NCBI GenBank assembly: GCA_963762315.1
Contig: CAVXKO010000004.1
Coordinates: 1,402,579-1,466,578 of the forward strand
Origin: RPQJ01 sp963762315
Lineage (GTDB): Bacteria; Pseudomonadota; Gammaproteobacteria; Steroidobacterales; Steroidobacteraceae
Direction: 5' to 3'
Length of the DNA stretch: 64,000 bases
Part shown: positions 56,955 through 64,000 of the stretch, piece by piece
Layout: the number at the start of each line of letters is the position of its first letter
How positions within the stretch are numbered: position 1 is the first letter of the stretch
Translations under genes and position numbers: made by a program
The notes under the pieces: generated by a model
What the model was told of the DNA's origin: nothing
The model's input: only the letters and a program-made list of their open reading frames with translations
Database searches by the model: none

Positions 56955-58153
56955 AGGCCTAGTCGCCGGACGCGCCCTGGAACCACTCAGCATCAGCGCG
57001 GCGGCCAGGACGGTGACCACGGCGGCCGTCACGAACGCCGTCGCGGAGCCGAAACGCTCCCACAGCACGCCGAACAGCACCGCGCCCGGCAGCACGAGCA
57101 GGCCGCTCGCGAGGTGATACAGGCCGTACGCCGTGCCGCGCTCGTGTGGTGCGTGCGTGGTCGCCGATGAGCGAGCGCTCGGCAGGCTCGGTGATCGCGA
57201 GCGCCGCCGCGTACGAAACGAAGAGCACCCAGACCCAGGCTCCATCCGGACGCAGGAACGCCAGCAGCAGCAACACGGCGACGCGCGCGCTCCAGCCTGT
57301 CAGCAGCAGCGGCATCCGGCCGAGCCGGTCCGACAGGATGCCCGCCGGCATCGCGATACCCATCTTGGCCAGGCTCGCCGCCGCCCAGACGAGCGGGATC
57401 CAGACGACTTCCATGCCCGCCTGGCGCGCCCACAGCACCACGAACGCCTCGGGCACGCTCGCGAGCGCGAGCAGGCCCGCCGCCACGATCATCGCCTTCA
57501 GGCGGCCGTGCAGTGCGCCCCACGAGAACCGCGGCTGGCGCGGCCACCTCGACCTTCTGCCCTGCCGGCAAGCCGAAATAGAGGAGCAACAGCACCAGCA
57601 CGCCGGGAATCGCCGAGGCGAAGAACACGTGGGCGAGGTCGACCTTGGCGGCCAGCAACGCAAACGCCAGCAGCGGCCCGATCACCGCGCCCGCATGGTC
57701 CATCGAGCGATGGAAGCCGAACGCCCGGCCCCGCTGTTCCGGTGCCGTCGAGTTCGCGATCAACGCATCGCGCGGGCGCCGTGCGCAGGCCCTTGCCGAC
57801 GCGATCGAGGAACCGCAGCAGCAGCACGGCACCCCATGCCGACGCGAGGCCGATGAGCGGTCGCATGCCGTTCGACAAGCGTGTAGCCGCCGAGCACCAG
57901 CGATTTCGCGGGCATGCCGCGATCGGCGAGCCGCCCGGAGACGCAGCTTGATGATGCTCGCCGTGGCTTCGGCGATGCCCTCGACGAGACCGACGACCGC
58001 CGGCCCGGCGCCCAGCGTGGCCGTGAGGAAGATCGGCAGCAGCGGCGTGATCATCTCGCTCGCGGCGTCGTTCAGCAGCGACACCAGTCCCAGCACGACG
58101 ACCGTGCGAGGCAGCAGCCCGCGGTTCAAGACGCCCGGCGGACTGCTGCTCAC
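56931..58153 (-). CDS. MFS transporter (at least five frameshifts)
   Basis: About 400 residues when joined. The pieces in order are: the start VSSSPPGVLNRGLLPRTVVV with helix 1 and LLNDAASEMITPLLPIFL; GKGLRTAPRDALIANSTAPEQRG (typical MFS loop 4-5); GRAFGFHRSMDHAGAVIGPL; MPAGILSDRLGRMPLLLTGW (MFS loop 2-3-type motif); and RGTAYGLYHLASGLLVLPGA. Frame changes fall at about 57945, 57880, 57780, 57535 and 57155. The GTG at 58153 is 12 bases after the asd stop. The 3' end is uncertain (56931 or 56959). Substrate unknown. Confidence 0.75.
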
Positions 58154-58164
58154 TCGGCGCAGGA

Positions 58165-59278
58165 TCAGCCCGACAGGATGCGCAGCATGCGGCGGATCGG
58201 CTCGGCGGCGCCCCACAGCAGCTGGTCGCCCACCGTGAACGCCGAGAGGTACTCGCCGCCCATCGCGAGCTTGCGCACGCGGCCGATCGGGATGTCGAGC
58301 GTGCCGCTCACCGCGGCCGGCGACAGCTCGCGGATCGACGAATCGCGATCGTTCTTCACCAGCCGCACCCACTCGTTGCCGCCGGCGATCAGCCGCTCGA
58401 TCTCGGCGAGCGGCAGGTCGCGCTTGAGCTTGATCGTCATCGCCTGGCTGTGGCAGCGCATCGCGCCGATGCGCACGCAGATGCCCTCGACCGGGATCGG
58501 GTTTGCCGAGCGGCCGAGGATCTTGTTGGTCTCGGCGCTGCCCTTCCATTCCTCGCGGCTCTGGCCGTTGCCCATGTCCTTGTCGATCCACGGGATCAGG
58601 CTGCCGGCCAGCGCCGCGCCGAAATTTGCGCGCGGCAGCGCATCGCGATCGCAGCGTCTCGGTCACGGCGCGGTCGATGTCGAGGATCGCGCTGCCCGGG
58701 TCGCGCAGCAGCGAAGCTGCGGACGCGTGCGCCGCGCCCATCTGCTCGAGCAAGCTCGCGCATGTTCGGCGCGCCGGCGCCCGAGGCGGCCTGGTAGGTC
58801 ATCGACGTGATCCACTCGATCAGGCCTTCGCGGAACAGCCCGCCAGCGCCATCATCATCAGCGACACGGTGCAGTTGCCGCCGATGTAGTCCTGCACGCC
58901 GGCCTTGCAGCGCCTGCATCGATGACGTCGCGGTTGACCGGATCGAGGATGATCACCGCGTCGTCCTTCATGCGCAGCGCCGAGGCCGCGTCGATCCAGT
59001 AACCCTTCCAGCCGGCGGCGCGCAGCTTCGGGTGCACCGCATTCGTGTAGTCGCCGCCCTGGCAGGTCACGATGACGTCGCACTTCGCCAGCGCCTCGAG
59101 ATCGTTCGCGTCCTGCAGCGGGCCGCGCCTTGCGCCCGCCGATCGCCGGCGCCGCACCGCCCGCCTGCGACGTGCTGAAGAACACCGGGTCGACGTGATC
59201 GAGGTCGCGCTCCGCAGCCATGCGCTGCATCAGCACCGAACCCACCATCCCGCGCCAGCCGACGATTGCAGTCTTCAC
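58165..59278 (-). CDS. asd: Aspartate-semialdehyde dehydrogenase (about five frameshifts)
   Basis: NADPH-dependent reduction of aspartyl phosphate, the common step to lysine, threonine and methionine. N-terminus MKTAIVGWRGMVGSVLMQRM is the gammaproteobacterial Asd Rossmann loop. The nucleophile Cys is in YIGGNCTVSLMMMAL; SMTYQAASGAGAPNMREL and REEWKGSAETNKILG follow, and the end is GDQLLWGAAEPIRRMLRIL. Frame changes at about 59142, 58915, 58843, 58757 and 58650. Joined length about 370 residues, normal. An essential gene, so errors rather than decay. Confidence 0.92.
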
Positions 59279-59308
59279 GCTCTCACTCCGGCCGCGCTCG
59301 CAGCCCCT

Positions 59309-61903
59309 TCAGACGATCACTTCCGCGCCGGTTCGCGCAGGTTGTACGACGAACTCATCGCGTGGCCGTAGGCGCCGGCATTGGCGACCAGCAGCACGTC
59401 GCCCTCGCGGGTCGGCGGCAGCAGCCGCTCGTAGCCCAGGCACGTCCGCCGATTCGCAGATCGGCCCCACGACGTTGTACACCTCGGTGCCCGGCTCGCC
59501 GAAGCGCGAGAGGTTCACGATGTCGTGGTGCGCGCCGTACAAGCGCCGGGCGGATCAGCGAGTTCATGCCGGTCGCGACGCCGACGTACTGCACCGCGCC
59601 CTTGCCCTTCAGCTGCGTCACCTCGACCACGAGCACGCCGCCCTGGGCCACCAGGAAGCGGCCCGGCTCGAGCCACAGGTCGAGTTTCGGGAAGCGGTCG
59701 CGCAGTTCGTCGACGACCGACCTGCAGCGCCGCGAGGTCGACCGGGCACCTGGCCCGGCTTCTCCGGCACGCCGAGGCCGCCGCCGAGATCGATGGCGCG
59801 GACCTTCGGGAAGCGCTTCGCGAGGTCGCCGAGCATCTGCCCGACTTCCTTCCAGTTGCGCACGTCGAACACGCCGCTGCCGGTGTGCGCGTGCAGCGCC
59901 GACGACGCGCGCGCCGCACGGACTTCACCAGCCGCTCGAGTTCGTCGATCTCGAACAGCGGCACCCCGAACTTGGCGTGCACGCCCGCCGTGCGGACGTG
60001 GTCGTGGTGGCCGCGGCCGAAGCCCGTGTCGATGCGCACCAGCACGTCGCGATCCCGGAACAGGTCGCCCCACTCGCGCAGCGCGTACAGGTTGTCGATC
60101 GTCAGGTGCACGCCCTGCTTCACCGCCCACTCGTACTCGCTGCGCGGCGCGAAATTCGGCGTGAACAGCATCTTGCCCGGGTCGATGCCCGGCAAGGTCT
60201 TGAAGACGTGCTCGCACTCGCCCTGCGAGACGCACTCGAACGAAAGCCCGAGGCCCGCGAAGATGCGCAGGATCTCCGCGTGCGGGTTCGCCTTCATCGC
60301 ATAGAAGATGCGATCGACGCCGCGGATGGCGAGCAGCTGCTTGCGCGGCACGCTCGAACGAAGCCCTTTCGTAGACGTAGGCGCTGCCGTGCTCGTGCGC
60401 GATGCGCTCGAGTTCCGCGCGGCGCTCCTGCCACCAGGGCGGGCCGCCCACCGGAATCACCGGCCCGAGTCCGTGGATCTGCTCCCACGTCGGCCCGAGC
60501 ACGTGATCCGAAGGCGCGTTCCAGACGATGACGTCGTGCAGGCGACGCACGAGGCGATCGCCCTGGTCTTCGTCCACCACGAAGGTGATGTTGAGGTCGT
60601 TCGCCGCCTGCGTGACGAGGTAGATGCGCTGCTCTTCGAACAACTCCAGCGCATCGCCGAGGCGATGCAGCGTCGCGCGGATGCTGCGGCCGACGAGGCT
60701 CACGGCGGCGCACGGTCCGATGACCTCGGCGCGGCAGAGCTTCGACAGGTCGGTCACCAGCGCGTCGAGCGTCTTGCTGTCGAGCGAGTTCGCGGCCGGA
60801 TCGAGCGAGACGGTGACGCTGGTCTCGGAGGTCGACACGAGGTCCACCGAGATGCCGTGCTGCTTGAAGACGGCAAACGCGTCGGCGAGGAAGCCGACCT
60901 GGTGCCACATGCCGAGCGTCTCCATCGCGATGAGCGTGATGCCCTTCTTGATGCAGACCGCCTTGACGCGCGCGCCGCCGTCGCCGCCCGTGGCGGTGAT
61001 GACGGTGCCTGCGAGTTCCGGCTGCTGCGTGGCGTGCACCGTCAGCGGGATCGCGTACTGCTTCACCGGCAGGATGCAGCGCGGATGCAGCACCTTGGCG
61101 CCGCTCGAGGCGATTTCCTGAGCCTCGTCGTAGTCGAGGGACTTCAGCAGGCGGGCGTTCGACACCGAGCGTGGATTGGACGTGAACATGCCGGGCACGT
61201 CCGTCCAGATCTCGAGGCGGCGCGCGCCGAGCTTGGCGGCGAAATAGCTGCCGGAGGTGTCGGAGCCGCCGCGGCCGAGCAGCACGGTGTCGCCGTTCTC
61301 GTCGCTGGCGATGAAGCCCTGCGTGATGAATACGCTGCCACCGGAGGCCAGCCGCTGCTGGAACGCCGCGTCGGGATCGAAGTTGCAGGTGGCCGAGAGG
61401 TAGCTCGCACGCTCCGTCGCACCCGGCCGCTCCTGCGCGTGCAGCACCGTGCGCGCATCGAGCCACTGCACGTCGATGCCTTCGTGCGCGAGGAAGGCCG
61501 CGCCGATGCGCGTCGCCATCAACTCGCCGTTGGCCATCACCCGCGCGCGCAGGCGATCGCTGACCTCGCCGATCAGGTGGATGCCCTCGGCGCTGCGGCG
61601 CAGCTCGTGGAAATGACGTTCGAGTTCCGGCGAGATCGCGATGCCGAGATCGCGTGAGAGATCGACGTGACGGCGCTCGATCTGCTCCATGACCGGCTCC
61701 CATTCGCCGGTGAGCGCCTTGGCGAGCAATTGCTCGAGCCGGTCGGTGATGCCCGACAGCGCGGAGTGGACGATGACGGGGTGGAGGCCTTCGGCGAGGC
61801 GCTCGCGGACGACGGCAGCGACGTTCTTCCAGTTGCTGACGCTCGAAACGCTGGTCCCCCCGAACTTGAGGACGACCCAGTGCGATTCGGTATGGCTGGT
61901 CAT
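59309..61903 (-). CDS. lysA: Bifunctional aspartate kinase / diaminopimelate decarboxylase (about six frameshifts in the 3' half)
   Basis: First and last enzymes of lysine synthesis in one chain of about 864 residues. The kinase half is intact: VLKFGGTSVSSVSNW, LGRGGSDTSGSYFAAKLGA, then two ACT-like segments (about residues 315-440). The decarboxylase half has the PLP Lys in FYAMKANPHAEIL, TGFGRGHHDHV, HAHTGSGVFDV, the phosphate loop DLGGGLGVPE, and the end GYERLLPPTREGDVLL, NAGAYGHAMSSSYNLREPA. Frame changes at about 60350, 59905, 59725, 59545, 59440 and 59325. This fusion is known from Xanthomonas and Xylella. asd lies 31 bases downstream. Confidence 0.9.
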
Positions 61904-61961
61904 CGAACGAACCCCGGACTGGCTCCCCGCATCGGGAGTCGGGGACCCGTGAATGTGCTGG

Positions 61962-62165
61962 CTACTTCTCTTCGAAGAAGTCTTTCAGTTCCTTCTGGAG
62001 GCGCTTCTCGGCAAGCACGTCCTCGAGCTTGCTCCAGGCAGCCTTGCCCTTCTTGACCGCCTGCTTGCGCCGGTCAACGCGCTCGATGAAGCGGTCGTAA
62101 TCCTCTTCCTCGGCGCCCGCCACGAAGTCTTCGTCCAAGTCGAAGTGCTCCTCGTCTCTTTCCAT
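61962..62165 (-). CDS. Small acidic/basic coiled protein, 67 residues
   Basis: The N-terminal half is strongly acidic (DEEHFDLDEDFVAGAEEED); the second half is basic and helical (RRKQAVKKGKAAWSKLEDVLAEKRLQKELKDFFEEK). The C-terminal KLEDxLAEKRLxKELKDF pattern recalls the small PA3496-like proteins of gammaproteobacteria, a tentative link. The ATG at 62165 is preferred over an upstream one at 62348, which would start in unrelated sequence. A promoter lies about 70 bases upstream. Confidence 0.65.
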   Translation of the reverse strand: MERDEEHFDLDEDFVAGAEEEDYDRFIERVDRRKQAVKKGKAAWSKLEDVLAEKRLQKELKDFFEEK

Positions 62166-62232
62166 TTCGCGGCCCTGAGAAAAGCCTGAGATTTCAACGT
62201 GCTGCCCATGAAATCTGGGCACAGGGCTGCGA

Positions 62233-62260
62233 ACTATACACGGATCGCCTTGCATCTCAA
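62233..62260 (-). promoter_or_regulatory. Promoter of the small acidic/basic protein gene
   Basis: Minus-strand TTGAGA (62255-62260) and TATAGT (62233-62238), spacing 16. The 209-base gap here holds no other gene. Confidence 0.5.
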
Positions 62261-62374
62261 CAGGTCTTTGTGCGCCGCAATGCGACGGCTCCGACCGATG
62301 CGAACGGGTTTCATGTACGGACATTCCCGCCGTCCCTGCCCCGCCCAAATCTGCCCCGGAATCAAGGATTTAAC

Positions 62375-63187
62375 TCAGCGCTGGACGACGACCACCGGGG
62401 CGCCGCGGGCCAGCCCGAGACCGCCGCGGCGCTCTGTTCCGCCCGGGCCACCTCGATCACCCCGAACGAATTGACGAGGGCGAGGTAGTCCCCGGGCCGG
62501 ACGTCGGAATAGGTCCGCCGCATGGGCAATTCCCTCCCACCGACCTTCACGACGGGGTGCGAGAACCCGGCCACGAGCCCTGCGTCGATGTTGGTGATGA
62601 GGTTGCCGAAGTGATCGACCGTCACCACCACGCCGGTCACCTGCCCGGCCGACTGCATCGGCTCTTCGATCCAACCGGGGATCAGGTCGGTCACGGTGTC
62701 CCCGAGCGCCTCGGGGGCCAGCCGGCCAGCCGCCACTTCGGCCGCCACCGGGGCAAAGATGTCGCGCCCGTGGAACGTGGCGCTCGACCTTGTGGATGCC
62801 GAGGCCGGTGAGCACAGACGCGGCGAGCCGACGCTGGACCACGGGTGCGCCCGCCTGCTCGACGACGGTGCCCAGCAGCCCGTTGTCGGGCGCGAGAAAG
62901 AGGTGGCCCTCGGTCTCGACCACTGCAATCTCGCGCGAGCTGCCGACGCCAGGGTCCACGACCGCCACGTGCACCGTGCCTTCGGGGAAGTAACGGAAGG
63001 ACCGCGACAGCCAGAACCCCGCCTCGGCCGGCCAGTGCGCGAGGATCTCGTGCGTCAGGTCGATGATCCGCGCGTCGGGGAAGCGGCGCAGCACCTGCCC
63101 CTTCATGACGCCGACGAACGGATCCTTGAGGCCGAAGTCCGTGGTGAGCGTGATGACGCCGCTGGCGCGGAAGTTGCCGGAGTGCAT
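62375..63187 (-). CDS. SAM hydroxide adenosyltransferase / DUF62 (SAM hydrolase family) protein (two frameshifts)
   Basis: Family that splits S-adenosylmethionine with water (adenosine plus methionine); relatives are the fluorinase and chlorinases. Visible are ITLTTDFGLKDPFVGVMKG (substrate Asp), VHVAVVDPGVGSSR, LFLAPDNGLL, FHGRDIFAPVAAEVAAG and the C-terminal VDHFGNLITNI and YSDVRPGDYLALVNSFG. The short hydrolase form lacks the long fluorinase loop as far as can be seen. Indels at about 62780 and 62430 break it; corrected, it ends GLARGAPVVVVQR. Cytoplasmic, about 270 residues. Confidence 0.85.
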   Translation of the reverse strand: MHSGNFRASGVITLTTDFGLKDPFVGVMKGQVLRRFPDARIIDLTHEILAHWPAEAGFWLSRSFRYFPEGTVHVAVVDPGVGSSREIAVVETEGHLFLAPDNGLLGTVVEQAGAPVVQRRLAASVLTGLGIHKVERHVPRARHLCPGGGRSGGWPAGPRGARGHRDRPDPRLDRRADAVGRAGDRRGGDGRSLRQPHHQHRRRARGRVLAPRREGRWEGIAHAADLFRRPARGLPRPRQFVRGDRGGPGGTERRGGLGLARGAPVVVVQR

Positions 63188-63201
63188 GACGGGCCCTGCG
63201 C

Positions 63202-63207
63202 TAAACT
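63202..63207 (+). promoter_or_regulatory. -10-like TAAACT before the histidine phosphatase gene
   Basis: TAAACT ends 9 bases before the ATG at 63217, with no ribosome site, again fitting a leaderless start. Confidence 0.3.
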
Positions 63208-63216
63208 TCGCGCACC

Positions 63217-63889
63217 ATGCCTTATTTGTACCTCGTCCGCCACGGACAGCCCGACTTCACGGGCAATTACGACTCGATCACGCCCCTCGGTTTCCAGCAG
63301 TCGGACTGGCTGGGCGAGCACTTCGCGGCGCGCGGCCTGCGCTTCGCACGCATCGTCTCGGGGACGCTGGTGCGGCAGGTCGAGACCTGCGATGCGATCC
63401 TCAATCGCCTCGAGGACGCGCCGGCGCCTCGCCGCGACGCCCGCTTCAACGAATACGACCATGCGAGCCTGCTGTCGTTCTTCGAGCACGAGGACCAGCG
63501 GCGCCTGCGCGCGGCCGGCGATCGACGCGCCTACTTCTCGGCGATCCGCGACGCACTGTATGCCTGGGCGAAGCACGAAGGGCCCTTGTCGGGCGCCGAA
63601 ACCTGGGACGACTTCGGCGGCCGGATCGCAGGACGCGTTCGCGGACGTGTGCGAAGGACTCGGGCGCGACGACGCGGTGCTGGTCGTGACCTCGGGCGGC
63701 GTGATCGGCCGGTCGGTAGCCGATGCGCTCGGCGCCGGAGCGGACGCGGCGATCCAGCTGAACCTGCAGACGCGCAACACCGGGGTCACGGAAATCGTGC
63801 GCGGCAGTTCCGTGGCGCGGCTGGCGGCATTCAACGCCGTGCCGCACCTCGAGCGCCCCGACCGCGCACACGCGCTGTCGTATTCCTGA
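63217..63889 (+). CDS. Histidine phosphatase family protein (one frameshift)
   Basis: About 223 residues of the phosphoglycerate-mutase-like superfamily. The phosphorylated His is in YLVRHGQPDFTG; the phosphate-binding Arg is in VSGTLVRQVETCDAI; the second catalytic His is not obvious in the other frame, where LVVTSGGVIGRSVAD takes the usual VTHGG place (Ser for His). One extra base at about 63620 shifts the frame (corrected RIQDAFADVCEGLG). The Ser-for-His change is seen in some family members and would lower or alter activity. Substrate unknown. Confidence 0.82.
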
Positions 63890-63892
63890 TCC

Positions 63893-64000
63893 TCACCTCT
63901 CCCGCTTGCGGGAGAGGTCGGCCAGCGAAGCGGCCGGGTGAGGGTTCATTCACCTCTCCCGCTTGCGGGAGAGGTCGGCCGACAGGCCGGGTGAGGGTTC
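63893..64000. repeat. Palindromic extragenic repeat block 3 (runs off the window)
   Basis: Two direct copies of the same unit found at 2.5 and 46.7 kb, each CACCTCTCCCGC-TT-GCGGGAGAGGT followed by a GC stem and GGGTGAGGGTTC. The block begins 4 bases after the phosphatase stop and continues past the window end. Confidence 0.9.

Noticed and set aside
57000..60400. True pseudogene cluster (MFS, asd, lysA fusion)
   Set aside because: Breaks are single-base, similarity resumes immediately and two of the genes are essential; assembly error is much more likely than decay.

Overview
The window is about 64 kb of high-GC, gene-dense bacterial chromosome. Gene content points to a Gammaproteobacterium near the Xanthomonadales/Steroidobacterales. 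The pointers are a fused aspartate kinase/diaminopimelate decarboxylase, a TrpR-like regulator at the head of a complete his operon, a SAM-I riboswitch in front of metX-metB, and MsrP/MsrQ. The placement is inferred from gene content, not from a phylogeny. No prophage, insertion sequence, CRISPR array, rRNA or tRNA was found.

Layout. 0-6.7 kb: end of purB, GNAT acetyltransferase, PLD-like protein, nudJ, a block of palindromic repeats, mnmA and aconitase. 6.8-15.5 kb: sirtuin, msrP-msrQ, aldehyde dehydrogenase, an EamA transporter, a KAS III enzyme and small proteins of unknown role. 15.7-21.0 kb: a four-gene signalling operon (TPR/TonB-C protein, CheA-like kinase, receiver, CheX-like protein), followed by a triheme cytochrome c. 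21.7-30.5 kb: two back-to-back catabolic transcription units (hydantoinase A/B, two isochorismatase-fold amidases, HMG-CoA-lyase-like enzyme, class III CoA transferase, VOC protein). 30.5-35.7 kb: two convergent paralogous TPR exported proteins, one ending a tonB-exbB-exbD-exbD operon. 35.9-40.4 kb: ilvD, an MFS transporter and an M17 aminopeptidase. 40.4-46.4 kb: ilvC-leuA-leuC-leuD-leuB behind a promoter, a Leu-rich leader peptide and an attenuator hairpin. 46.4-49.5 kb: a possible small RNA, a second repeat block, then metB and metX (minus strand) behind a SAM riboswitch. 49.5-57 kb: TrpR-like regulator and hisGDCBHAFI. 57-64 kb: an MFS transporter, asd, the lysine-pathway fusion, a small acidic protein, a SAM hydrolase-family protein, a histidine phosphatase and a third repeat block.

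The strongest theme is amino-acid biosynthesis with three different control devices close together: a translation-coupled attenuator for leucine, a SAM riboswitch for methionine and a palindromic operator next to a TrpR-like protein for histidine. The amino-acid genes with missing steps (ilvD, asd, lysA/lysC) lie nearby.

A major caution is that about 18 genes, many normally essential or conserved (ilvC, ilvD, hisC, hisH, hisF, asd, the lysA fusion), are broken by single-base indels. Most are one extra base, often in a G/C run, and the reading frame resumes perfectly afterwards. They crowd most densely at 57-60.4 kb. This looks like residual sequencing or assembly error rather than gene decay, so frameshifted genes are given as single features spanning all their pieces.
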